53,556 nucleotides of DNA from NCBI GenBank assembly GCA_000372225.1, contig AQTY01000011.1, positions 1 through 53,556 of the forward strand, written 5' to 3'. This DNA is from Candidatus Nitromaritima sp. SCGC AAA288-L16. Lineage in GTDB: Bacteria > Nitrospinota > Nitrospinia > Nitrospinales > VA-1. The position numbers and the translations under genes were made by a program. Position 1 is the first letter of the stretch, and the number at the start of each line of letters is the position of its first letter. The notes beneath the pieces were generated by a model. It was given only the letters and a program-made list of their open reading frames with translations. It ran no database searches and had not been told where the DNA came from. Positions 27,601 to 34,342 of this stretch are shown here, piece after piece.

Positions 27601-27777
27601 TTAATGACCGCCTTAGTTGCCTCTCTGGGGTTTGTACCTATGGCTTTGGCAACTGGAACGGGTGCTGAAGTCCAACGTCCTTTAGCAACGGTGGTGATCG
27701 GAGGAATCATATCCTCCACAACCCTCACCCTGCTGGTTTTACCCGCCCTATATCGAAGCTTTTATACACCCAAATAA
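24619..27777 (+). CDS. czcA: CzcA-type heavy-metal efflux RND permease
   Basis: The inner-membrane proton/metal antiporter is 1052 residues long. It opens 'MFNKLIQFSIKQRLLVIVAT', with 'PIDAVPDITNVQVQINTEAPG' (core AVPDITNVQV) typical of CzcA/CusA. Helix 4 reads DFGIIVDGAVIIVEN with D402, D408 and E415 at the same numbering as the well-studied CzcA, which is the HME1/2 pattern for divalent Zn, Co and Cd rather than the Cus-type for Cu and Ag. Porter-domain and C-terminal motifs ('RLRPVLMTALVASLGFVPMA') are intact. Specificity is inferred from this motif and should be treated as such. Confidence 0.95.
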   Translation: MFNKLIQFSIKQRLLVIVATIFMGIWGAYNFLILPIDAVPDITNVQVQINTEAPGFTPLEVEQRITFPVETIIAGLPKLKNTRSLSRYGLSQVTAIFEDGTDIYFARQLISSRLQGVKEVLPENIEPLIGPIATGLGEIFMWSVEREDHSSNKNQEPVSLMELREVQDWIIRPQLFNVPGVTEVNSIGGYVKQYQVAPDPMKMIAFGVNFRDLMEALIKNNSNTGAGYIEHQGEQYLIRSPGQVKGLQDIRKILLGSHDGVPIYVKDVAEVKLGEDLRTGAATINGKETVLGTVFMLKGENSRSVSLRVAEKMKEINKTLPKGIVAKTLYDRTHLVNATLKTVRNNLLEGALLVIVILFLLLGNFRAALITTLVIPLSMLFAVTGMVSNKISGNLLSLGAIDFGIIVDGAVIIVENCYRRLAQEQVKCGRILSQEERFTITKEAAREVSRPSIFGVFIIMIVYLPILSLTGIEGKMFHPMAFTVLAALTGALILSITFIPAMIAQFASGEITDKENYLLGWFKKIYTPLLDYSLANQPVTITFATILVALSILLSTKMGTEFIPKLDEGDMAIHALRITGTSLSQAVSMQDAVEKKIKELPEVDYVFSKIGTADIASDPMPPSVADVFAIVKARNQWPNPRLAKSDFIHKLEKKLALVPGNKYEITQPIQMRFNELIAGTRSDVAVKVFGDDIDNLISSAHEVEHALAGIPGAADVRMEQVTGLPVLTLKLNLDRMARLGINVSDVQDAIEIAIGGKIAGKVFEGDRRFDLIVRLPEDARKDIELLKKIPIPLSQNHSHTNLSTAVISDSVDHFSYIPLGEVVTFEVLKGPNQISRENSKRRVVVTANVRERDLGSFVKEAQNLVEENVSLPPGYWISWGGQFEHLISAAKRLWVVVPVALMLILFLLFSAFGSLKNSLLVFTGIPLALTGGFLLLWIRGIPLSISAAVGFIALSGVAVLNGIVMVSFIEKLRTEGVPLDDAIRQGSLIRLRPVLMTALVASLGFVPMALATGTGAEVQRPLATVVIGGIISSTTLTLLVLPALYRSFYTPK

Positions 27778-27880
27778 ATTTAAAGATTTTTAATTTTTGG
27801 TCAACCCAGTCAATCGGATTCGTTCAACTTGCGGCGAGTTTCTCTTAGTGATAGGAGAGGATTAAGTTAAGTTAGTACGA

Positions 27881-28081
27881 TTACCTATAATCTTTAGTGG
27901 AGTGAACTTTTCTTCTCAAGTTCGGACTTTGTTGGTGCATAGCTTCCTCAAGTTCTTCTTCGAACTCTTCTTCACGGATTTTTTCGACCCGGCGTTTTCT
28001 TGGTACCAAGTGATGTCGTCCTTTGATTGAAGAAGTAAAACGATAATCTTGATAATCTTGATAATCATCAGTGATTCGCAT
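27881..28081 (-). CDS. Small charged protein of unknown function
   Basis: This 66-residue protein is highly charged, with a Tyr/Asp-rich start ('DDYQDYQDYRF'), a basic patch 'HHLVPRKRRVEK' and an acidic helix 'REEEFEEELEEAMHQQ'. The ATG has AAGGA nine bases upstream, which supports translation. No family is recognised. A long palindrome lies directly before its ribosome binding site and may control it. Confidence 0.5.
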   Translation of the reverse strand: MRITDDYQDYQDYRFTSSIKGRHHLVPRKRRVEKIREEEFEEELEEAMHQQSPNLRRKVHSTKDYR

Positions 28082-28114
28082 TTTATAATATCCTTACAAA
28101 ATTTTTTCGTCTTG

Positions 28115-28163
28115 CATTGCCACGGTTTGGATCTTCAGATCCAAACCGTTGGAGGTGGCAATG
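28115..28163. repeat. 49-base imperfect palindrome upstream of the small charged protein
   Basis: Inner arms of 13 bases (28122-28134 and 28137-28149) are perfect. The outer arms CATTGCCAC (28115-28123) and GTGGCAATG (28155-28163) also pair, with five extra bases on one side. No T tract follows on either strand, so it is not a standard terminator. It lies 34 bases before the start of the minus-strand gene ending at 27881 and would be in its 5' leader. The rest of the stretch 28164-28386 shows nothing that I can name. Confidence 0.6.
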
Positions 28164-28386
28164 GCAATTCGAATCTTCATAAAACTTTGCGTCAATTTAG
28201 AAAAAAATCATTAGTTTTATGATTATAAAATTAAACATTTCGTTTCACCACCATACAATTTTAGGTTTGCGAATGTTGCATGATCTGGCCTAAAAAAAGC
28301 CAAATTCTACTTAAACTATTGAATAATAAGATTTTAATGAAAATCTAATCAAGCAATTGGCTTGGCTCGCCAACACAATATTGAGG

Positions 28387-30144
28387 TCAACTGGTGGTGA
28401 GTTCTTCTTGAGGGTGGCCTAGGTAGAGGAGTCCATCGGATAGTGAGTAGTTATCAGGAAAAGTACTCACTTTTTCATTTATTTTTTCCTGTAACTCGCG
28501 ATATAGAACTTCGGCTTCGTCAGAGTCCATCCCAGTATCAATCTTGTAGGAATAGCCGAGGCTTAGATCGTGGTCTGGTGGAGTATAAAGCTCTGTTATT
28601 CCCCATTCCGAGGGGTTATTTTCAAGTGGAGTGCCTTTTTCCAGATCGAACTGGGAAATAATGCAGGAAAATCCTGGCGAATCGAGTATACGTTGGTTGT
28701 TAATAACAAAATCAACTGACTCCCGTGCTTCCGCTGGTGTCTCTGTGGGAAATCCGGTAATGAGGTAGAAGTGCATACCAATACCAATACGTACGCACTC
28801 CTCAACAATTCTATCTATAACCTCAAGTTCAACACCTTTCTTCATGGAGTCCAACACACGCTGATTGTAGGACTCAAGACCGAATATCAACTTTCGACAT
28901 CCTGATTCATATAAGAGCTCCATTCGATTTTCTGTAAGCAAACTCTTTTCAAATTTCAACTCTCCTGTCCATTTGATATCAAGGTTTGCCTCAACAATTT
29001 TATTAGCAAAAGTCCGCATAAAATTAATTGGAAGTGCCTCATCGGTGAAGAAAAAGTAATCACAATCGTATTTTTCTTTCAGGTTTTGTACATCGGCAAC
29101 AACATTTTCAGCGTATCGAACGTGAAAATCCATATGGTCAAAAGGAATTGAGCAGAAAGCACATCTTTCCCAGTAACAACCACGAGAGCCCATAATGGGA
29201 AGACATTTCTCAGGTGAAAGGTACAAATCGAAGGGCATCCCGTCAAAGTCTGGTGTCGGCAATTTATTTAGTTCCTCTTTTGCAAAAGGACGGTTGACCT
29301 TCACCTTCCCCTTATCTTCCCAAACCAAATTTGGAACCTTTGAAAGATCGCCACCACTTCTAACCTCTTCAACTAGTTTTAGCATTGGAGTCTCACCTTC
29401 GTGAACGATCATACTATCTAAGAACTGAAATGCAGGCGATCCATCTCGCTCCATTCGATCTACCAACTTAGTGAACACGCTGCCGCCAGCAGTAATATGG
29501 ATATAAGGGGCGGCTTGTTTGACCAAATGTGCCAAAGTGAGTCCAGGGATAATCTGCTCCACCGAGGTAATCGATATACCAAGAATATCGATATCTTCTT
29601 TCAGGATCGAAGGTAGGTAATGCTCTTTGTAAATATCGTAGAAAAAATTCTCATTCGGATTAGTGAAAGACTCGAAAATCTCTTTCGTTGAGTAAGGCGA
29701 GTAACGCATCTGACTTCCGATAACGGTTAACTGAGACGGGAAATAAGGTGCAAGGATATTGTCGAGCCACACGTCAATGACCTTAAGGCTTTCCATGTAA
29801 CGGTCGAGGTTGTAAAAATCCTCACAGCGAAGCGAGTCCTTCGCCGCATCAATCTCATACATGAGAGCGGGAATAGCTTGTTCCGCCTCTCGCAGTTTAG
29901 CATATTTTTCTCGTTCAAACTGGGAGTGACGAGGTTTCTCACCTAATTCATTCAACTCTCGAGTGATACGCTCGTAAAGTGGTTTTGTTCTTTCCCAGGT
30001 ACACAGGTGGTCAAGAAGCTCGATAGCCAAGTCTCTTTGTTTTACGTCCTGGATACCATGCATATGCAGGTACCCTTTTAGACTCGGCAGACTCAGATAA
30101 GGCTGAGACGGATGCCATGATGAAGGAAAGACCAGATAAACCAT
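28387..30144 (-). CDS. B12-binding domain radical SAM protein
   Basis: The 585-residue protein starts with a Rossmann-like cobalamin-binding segment ('YLVFPSSWHPSQPYLSLPSL', 'ILGISITSVEQIIPGLTLAHL', 'HITAGGSVF'), without the DxHxxG histidine. It is followed by the radical SAM barrel with the cluster motif GCYWERCAFCSIP (C-x4-C-x2-C), 'FFTDEALPINFMRTFA', 'KLIFGLESYNQRVLDSMKKG' and 'LITGFPTETPAEA'. A charged insertion (residues 50-130) separates the first B12 strand from the rest. The substrate is unknown; such enzymes methylate or rearrange unactivated carbons. It follows a cupin gene by 55 bases on the same strand. Confidence 0.85.
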   Translation of the reverse strand: MVYLVFPSSWHPSQPYLSLPSLKGYLHMHGIQDVKQRDLAIELLDHLCTWERTKPLYERITRELNELGEKPRHSQFEREKYAKLREAEQAIPALMYEIDAAKDSLRCEDFYNLDRYMESLKVIDVWLDNILAPYFPSQLTVIGSQMRYSPYSTKEIFESFTNPNENFFYDIYKEHYLPSILKEDIDILGISITSVEQIIPGLTLAHLVKQAAPYIHITAGGSVFTKLVDRMERDGSPAFQFLDSMIVHEGETPMLKLVEEVRSGGDLSKVPNLVWEDKGKVKVNRPFAKEELNKLPTPDFDGMPFDLYLSPEKCLPIMGSRGCYWERCAFCSIPFDHMDFHVRYAENVVADVQNLKEKYDCDYFFFTDEALPINFMRTFANKIVEANLDIKWTGELKFEKSLLTENRMELLYESGCRKLIFGLESYNQRVLDSMKKGVELEVIDRIVEECVRIGIGMHFYLITGFPTETPAEARESVDFVINNQRILDSPGFSCIISQFDLEKGTPLENNPSEWGITELYTPPDHDLSLGYSYKIDTGMDSDEAEVLYRELQEKINEKVSTFPDNYSLSDGLLYLGHPQEELTTS

Positions 30145-30199
30145 AATCTTCTTTCATTATCCGCTTAAAGCAGAAATGTTTACAAAAAATGAAAAACCT

Positions 30200-30517
30200 T
30201 TAAGGCTTAGGCGCCATAAAGACCAGCATCACCAATTTATCCTGTGTATGATTGACCACTCCGTGGTCTTCTCCAGCCGGAGCAATAGTGATTTCGTCAG
30301 GGCCAAGTACTTTTTCCTCGGATCCAACCGTCACCTTCCCACTGCCCTTGAGAACGTAGTAAACTTTATCAGAATCGCCATGTGAATGAACTTTCTGTGA
30401 TTGAGCCGGTCCTAAACAGTATATGTCACAGAAGAAATTATCCGTATCAAAAAGACTTACTTTCTTCAGTTTTTCAGGATTGAACTCAACAACATCAGCT
30501 AACTTCACAACTTTCAT
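30200..30517 (-). CDS. Cupin-domain protein
   Basis: A 105-residue single-domain cupin. The metal-binding motif is seen as 'QKVHSHGDSDKVYYVLKGSG' (H, H and E/D positions) and the second half as 'PAGEDHGVVNHT'. The fold is stable but functions vary widely, so substrate and metal are unknown. It is upstream of the B12-binding radical SAM gene on the same strand and probably cotranscribed. Confidence 0.8.
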   Translation of the reverse strand: MKVVKLADVVEFNPEKLKKVSLFDTDNFFCDIYCLGPAQSQKVHSHGDSDKVYYVLKGSGKVTVGSEEKVLGPDEITIAPAGEDHGVVNHTQDKLVMLVFMAPKP

Positions 30518-30827
30518 ACTTCTGATACCCTATAAATATTTAGAGAAATATTTTATTTCTCAACATTATCACTATCACTGAAACCATGCACCTTCATGAA
30601 CAATTGATTGTTTCACGGAATTACATAAATTCTACCATAGAATATTACATCATCCAATGTGTTTGGATTTATAGTAAGACGTTAAAACAGGGTATATTGA
30701 CTTCCTCTGCAATATCCTCTATTTTTGTAAAAATCTACTCGGAAGTCAGTTATCTGAATGACAAATACCACACAGAAAATAACAAGCCGCAAGGAACCAA
30801 GCTCATTTTTTTAATGCGTAGAAATAA
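30518..30827. other. Intergenic region between cupin and tRNA-Pro
   Basis: About 310 bases containing the presumed promoters of the minus-strand cupin/radical SAM pair and of the plus-strand tRNA. An open frame (30586-30837, plus) runs into the tRNA and has no ribosome binding site, so I do not treat it as a gene. Nothing else is recognisable. Confidence 0.5.
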
Positions 30828-30904
30828 CGGGACGTAGCGCAGCATGGTAGCGCACTTGCTCGGGGAGCAAGGGGTCGGAAGTTCAAATCTTCTCGTCCCG
30901 ACCA
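30828..30904 (+). tRNA. tRNA-Pro (GGG anticodon by structure)
   Basis: All arms fold: acceptor CGGGACG/CGTCCCG, D stem GCGC/GCGC, anticodon stem CTTGC/GCAAG, T stem GGAAG/CTTCT, and an encoded ACCA end (77 bases in total). The symmetric seven-base anticodon loop is TCGGGGA, which puts GGG at 30862-30864. Position 33 is C instead of the nearly universal U. A shifted reading would be CGG with U33, so the anticodon call is not fully certain; Pro identity is supported either way. Confidence 0.9.
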
Positions 30905-30924
30905 TTTTTAAATAACTTAAAAGT

Positions 30925-31611
30925 TTGCCAAAAAAAGTGCTATCTAACCGAAATACTGCACAAAAAGATTATGAAACTCTTCAGTTAAAACCTGGTGCAT
31001 CCCTCGATAGCATCAAAAATGCCTACAAGACACTTGTCAAAATATGGCACCCTGACCTTTTTCCCTCGGACAAACCAAAAGCCCAAGAAAAAGCTCATAA
31101 GATGTTTCGTCTTTTTACTGAATCCTATAGTCGATTAGTCAAATATCACGAAGAATATAAAGAAAGCGATTTTTCGGAGGCCTATCAAGAACCACCACCT
31201 TATGATTATCACCGAGAACCATCAAATGGGGGAAGTGGTGACACGCAACCTACCCAGACCATTGAAATGATCGATAAGAAATGGCCCGATGGAACAAAGT
31301 ACGAAGGGATGTCTCTAGGTGGACAATTTCATGGACGTGGTATTTATACCTATCCAAATGGCGACATATATGTAGGAGAATTTCTGTTCGGTAAAATACA
31401 AGGAGAAGGACAGTTTAGTTTTACGAATGGTGATAAATATGAAGGGTCGGTTTCTGAAAATAAAATGCACGGCAAAGGGAAAATGACATTCGCCACCGGT
31501 GGACATTTTATGGGCTATTTTTCTAATAACCAATTTCATGGAGAGGGCGTACTAGCAACTCCTGAAAAGGTACGTGTCGGAAACTGGGATCGTGGAATAT
31601 TTATAAATTAA
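30925..31611 (+). CDS. J-domain protein fused to MORN repeats
   Basis: The 228-residue product has an N-terminal J domain (residues 15-75) with 'DYETLQLKPGASLDSIKNAY' and the HPD triad in 'IWHPDLFP'. After a Pro-rich linker come at least four MORN repeats (residues 115-225): 'WPDGTKYEGMSLGGQFHGRG', 'YPNGDIYVGEFLFGKIQGEG', 'FTNGDKYEGSVSENKMHGKG' and 'FATGGHFMGYFSNNQFHGEG'. MORN repeats bind membranes or proteins, so this could place DnaK activity at a surface. The start is uncertain (TTG 30925, or GTG four codons later; no clear ribosome binding site). It begins 20 bases after tRNA-Pro. Confidence 0.8.
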   Translation: MPKKVLSNRNTAQKDYETLQLKPGASLDSIKNAYKTLVKIWHPDLFPSDKPKAQEKAHKMFRLFTESYSRLVKYHEEYKESDFSEAYQEPPPYDYHREPSNGGSGDTQPTQTIEMIDKKWPDGTKYEGMSLGGQFHGRGIYTYPNGDIYVGEFLFGKIQGEGQFSFTNGDKYEGSVSENKMHGKGKMTFATGGHFMGYFSNNQFHGEGVLATPEKVRVGNWDRGIFIN

Positions 31612-31739
31612 ATTCTATATAAAGATATAGATATGACAGGATGTTTTTCAGAGGTGTCAGGATAGCATTCTCAATAAAACCCCATCAAACCAGATAAGCA
31701 GAAGATAAAATTTTAAAAACACATAAACCTAAAGAATAA

Positions 31740-31811
31740 GCGGGAGCAACTCAGTTAGTAGAGTGTCTGCTTCCCAAGGTGAGTGTCGCGGGTTCGAGTC
31801 CCGTCTCCCGA
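31740..31811 (+). pseudogene. tRNA-Gly(CCC)-like pseudogene
   Basis: The sequence resembles tRNA-Gly: acceptor GCGGGAG/CTCCCGA (first pair G-A mismatched), D stem ACTC/GAGT, loop with anticodon CCC (TTCCCAA), T stem GCGGG/CCCGT. The anticodon stem is broken, TCTGC against GGTGA, with two mismatches where GCAGA would be expected. No CCA is encoded, while the nearby tRNA-Pro encodes it. It is probably not functional and could mark a mobile-element attachment site. Confidence 0.6.
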
Positions 31812-32021
31812 TTTATTTTTCAATGACTTATAGGATTTTTTAAATCCCATTTTTGGGTTTGTGTACCATTTGGCATTCATCCTTTTTCGTTTTCGGTCAA
31901 ATTTTAAGATCGCTTCTCGCCTCGTCTGATCCATAAAATGCCCGTATCTTTTTAGGAGCATATCCAAAGGATGCGTGCCCCATATAACTGCAATCATCAT
32001 CGGGTCAACTCCTGAGTTCAA
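31755..32021 (-). pseudogene. Possible C-terminal fragment of a tyrosine recombinase
   Basis: The 88-codon frame contains 'VIWGTHPLDMLLKRYGHF', followed by 'DQTRREAILKFDRKRKR', which resembles the last catalytic box of tyrosine recombinases (LGHSS...RYAHL), although GH is altered to GTH and the Arg and first His boxes are absent. The last 15 residues are only the antisense of the tRNA-Gly-like sequence. A ribosome binding site (AAAGGAG, 7 bases before TTG 32021) exists, so a genuine small protein cannot be excluded. Its place next to a tRNA-like site supports the integrase reading. Confidence 0.4.
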
Positions 32022-32098
32022 CTAACTGCTCCTTTAAATTAAGAAAATTTAATTACCCAAACTTAATTAGTGACAATTAATCAATATTTAATTTTTGA

Positions 32099-32260
32099 TT
32101 AATGTTGATTCGCTAATATGCGGCGACTAGTAATAGAGCTTGTTTTCATTAGTCCTGTCAAAGACAGAAACTTTGTTACTTGGTTGTCATCAACAACTCC
32201 GTGATATGTCCCTCTGGAAAATCTTTTTAACTCCTGATTAGGTTTGAAGGAGGGGCTCAC
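32099..32260 (-). CDS. Small open frame inside the decayed element
   Basis: A 53-codon frame from GTG begins 5 bases after the end of the M15 pseudogene and contains 'RGTYHGVVDDNQVTKFLSL' and 'TSSITSRRILANQH'. Composition is protein-like, but no family is recognised and there is no ribosome binding site at normal distance. It may be another remnant of a prophage or mobile element. An inverted repeat ATTAATCAA/TTGATTAAT (32076-32084, 32095-32103) covers its stop. Confidence 0.25.
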   Translation of the reverse strand: MSPSFKPNQELKRFSRGTYHGVVDDNQVTKFLSLTGLMKTSSITSRRILANQH

Positions 32261-32264
32261 ACCT

Positions 32265-32651
32265 TTAATAAGTCCACAACACCTCTTGTCGTTTTGTTTT
32301 ATCTACATCTATGCAAATAAAGTTTCTTGAGTGTTCACCCGCTATTCAAATCCGCTTGAAAAATTTCTGTGCCACTTTAACCAACTCTTATCTATCTCTG
32401 GAATTGGTGCACCCTATATCTACGGCAAGCCCCATCCCATCTGCATCAGGCATGGAACTCGAAACCAAACTACCGTTAATGCTTTTGTTAAATGATTCGC
32501 AACGAACTCCACTTGTGATAGTCATAGGTTTGCCAATAATGTCCCGAAAGTGTTGCAGCTTTTCGATCAACTTAGGGCTGACCTAACTAGCACCGCACCT
32601 ACAGGAACATTGGATTTCGTATCTTAAAAAGATTTTACTTAAATCACCCAT
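32265..32651 (-). pseudogene. Peptidase M15 (endolysin-like) pseudogene with three in-frame stops
   Basis: A 129-codon frame from ATG 32651 has the features of M15-type D,D-peptidases found in phage lysis genes: 'RYEIQCSCRCG' near the start, 'LQHFRDIIGKPMTITSGVRC' (GKP...TSG.RC core), 'GLAVDIGC' (zinc-ligand Asp region) and 'FICIDVDK...EVLWTY' at the end. Three in-frame nonsense codons interrupt it: TAG (32583-32585), TAA where Tyr is expected (32388-32390) and TGA where Gly is expected (32346-32348). No frameshift is needed, so the decay is by substitution and is not a homopolymer artefact. Confidence 0.75.
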
Positions 32652-32670
32652 AAGTGCTAAAGTCTGTGTT

Positions 32671-32880
32671 ATGAATTTATCCTTAGTAATTGAACCTAGT
32701 GCCCCTCTAAACTTACAAGATTCAGCCTGCCAAACCTATGGTTGTCGGCATCAGAACCCCGATAACTGTAGAAATAATTCCATTCAAAATGCCTGTGCCT
32801 TTGTCAGGGCTGACAATATTTGTTTAAAACCCACAGCACGTTGGGCGAAGCAATATAAAAAATTACTAAAGATTACCTAA
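32671..32880 (+). CDS. Small Cys-rich protein of unknown function
   Basis: A 69-residue product with six cysteines in the order 'ACQTYGCRH', 'NPDNCRNN', 'NACAFVRADNIC' and a tail 'WAKQYKKLLKI'. The composition is regular and a strong rho-independent terminator follows 24 bases after the stop, which argues that it is a real transcript. No ribosome binding site is obvious. It diverges from the M15 pseudogene. I do not know the family. Confidence 0.5.
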   Translation: MNLSLVIEPSAPLNLQDSACQTYGCRHQNPDNCRNNSIQNACAFVRADNICLKPTARWAKQYKKLLKIT

Positions 32881-32903
32881 ATCAAAAATCCCTCCAAAAC
32901 AAA

Positions 32904-32945
32904 AAAAGCCGAAAAATTCCATAAGGAATTAATCGGCTTTTGTAT
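32904..32945 (+). terminator. Rho-independent terminator
   Basis: AAAAGCCGA (32904-32912) pairs with TCGGCTTTT (32933-32941); an inner AATTCC/GGAATT pair closes on a four-base ATAA loop, and TTTTGTATTT follows. It ends the small Cys-rich gene just upstream. Confidence 0.85.
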
Positions 32946-33022
32946 TTAGTTAAACTGCTACTAAAACACTACCAACAACTTTGCTACGTTGTGAAATTTG
33001 ATACTATGCGTACAGACATTCA

Positions 33023-33065
33023 CCTTCCCACGATGAATGTCGCGGGTTCGAATCTCGCCTCCCGC
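33023..33065 (+). other. 3'-half copy of the tRNA-Gly-like sequence
   Basis: The stretch TTCCCA..GA.TGTCGCGGGTTCGA.TC.CG.CTCCCG repeats the anticodon-to-acceptor part of the tRNA-Gly-like pseudogene at 31740-31811 with scattered changes. The D arm is missing. Partial tRNA 3' copies are typical attachment-site remnants left by integrated elements, and the 1.3 kb between the two copies holds decayed phage-like coding. Confidence 0.55.
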
Positions 33066-33097
33066 CCTACACGCATAAGTCCAATTTATTTTTTGCT

Positions 33098-34183
33098 TTA
33101 TTTACAATCAGAATTCTGCTCGCCTGAGGATGTTTTTGTTTTACACAAAATTGCGATATCAAGGTTTTCGTGAATTTCAAACTTAATAATAGCATCGGTA
33201 AGGTTAGCCTCGCTTAAGTTCGTTCCCCTTAATTTTGTCCATTCCAGTTTTGCATTCCGTAAATCCGCCCCAAAAAAATTTGCTTTCCGCAGGTCTGCTC
33301 CATTTAAATTTGCGCCTCTCAAGTCAGCTCGTTTAAGTTTTGCATATTGCAAGTCGGATCCGCTCAAATTTGTTCCTTGTAAATCTGCCCCATTTAAGTT
33401 TGCCCCACTCAGATTTACCCCGACTACATTCCCATTTGATAGATTGGCATCAACCAGGTTGGCATCTTTTAGATTGGCCTTATACAAATTTGCACCACTC
33501 AGATCTATTTGACTAAGATTCGCTGACTGAAGGTTTGCACCACTGAGATCAACTCCACTCAAAACACATTTAGGACAACGACCTAATGCAATAAGTTTTT
33601 TTAAAGCATTATATCCAAATGATTTGCAACCAGAGTTGTCTTCACCCCACGGGGTCTTTGTCTTACACAAAATGGCGACCTTCAGGCTTTCTTTTGTAAA
33701 TTTCGCACTTGCAATATTAGCATTACTAAATTTTGTCCCGCTAAGATCTGCCCACTTTAGATTTACATCTCGCAGATCTGCCCCACTAAAGTTTGCTCCG
33801 CTTAAATTTGCTCCGCTTAGATCTGCCCTGCTGAGATATGAAGACTTGAGGCTTGCGTTTCGCAAATCCGCCCTACTCATGTTTGCCCCGCTTAGATTTG
33901 CTTCATTCAAATTGGCACTGACTATGGTCGCATTATTCAAGTTCGCATTGACTAGTTGTGCTTCAGCAAGGTTTGCTCCACTCAGGTCTGCTCGACTCAA
34001 ATCTGCCCCACTTAGGTCTGCCCATTTCAAGTACGCTCTTTTTAAATCCACACCGCTAAGAACACACTTGGGACAACTACCAAACTCTAATAATTTTTTA
34101 ACTAAATCGCTACCAAATGAATAGGAGGGAAAAAAGATAATAAGTAGCGTAGAAGTAATAAAGATTGAAACAAAATTCTTCAT
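33098..34183 (-). CDS. Secreted pentapeptide-repeat protein with duplicated module
   Basis: The 361-residue protein has a signal peptide (residues 1-24) and two copies of a module of about 165 residues. Each copy begins 'L..G.CPKCVLSGVDL', continues with about 20-30 A(D/N)LxG-type pentapeptides such as ADLSGADLSRADLSGANL, and ends 'AILCKTKT..GE.NS.CK'. Pentapeptide repeats fold as a right-handed beta helix; the Cys pairs CPKC at the start and the two at the end could form disulfides. AGGA lies about eight bases before the ATG. The function is unknown. Confidence 0.85.
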   Translation of the reverse strand: MKNFVSIFITSTLLIIFFPSYSFGSDLVKKLLEFGSCPKCVLSGVDLKRAYLKWADLSGADLSRADLSGANLAEAQLVNANLNNATIVSANLNEANLSGANMSRADLRNASLKSSYLSRADLSGANLSGANFSGADLRDVNLKWADLSGTKFSNANIASAKFTKESLKVAILCKTKTPWGEDNSGCKSFGYNALKKLIALGRCPKCVLSGVDLSGANLQSANLSQIDLSGANLYKANLKDANLVDANLSNGNVVGVNLSGANLNGADLQGTNLSGSDLQYAKLKRADLRGANLNGADLRKANFFGADLRNAKLEWTKLRGTNLSEANLTDAIIKFEIHENLDIAILCKTKTSSGEQNSDCK

Positions 34184-34342
34184 AGCCTTTTCCTAAGTTT
34201 CTCTTTGGAGTAATAGTATTTGGGAAGCAACCTGTCACCCTTTTCTATTTTTTCAAAGAAGTGAAAAGAAAAATAATCAAAACATGCTAATATAAATTAT
34301 CACAATGACTAAACTTATTTTTTATTCTATAAACTTTAAGTC

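Noticed and set aside
27240..27728. 162-codon minus-strand frame inside czcA
   Set aside because: Antisense shadow of czcA with repetitive composition.
30586..30837. 83-codon plus-strand frame
   Set aside because: Runs into the tRNA-Pro gene and lacks a ribosome binding site.
32311..32586. 91-codon plus-strand frame over the M15 pseudogene
   Set aside because: Antisense of a better explained peptidase pseudogene.
33624..34124. 166-codon plus-strand frame
   Set aside because: Repetitive antisense image of the pentapeptide-repeat gene.
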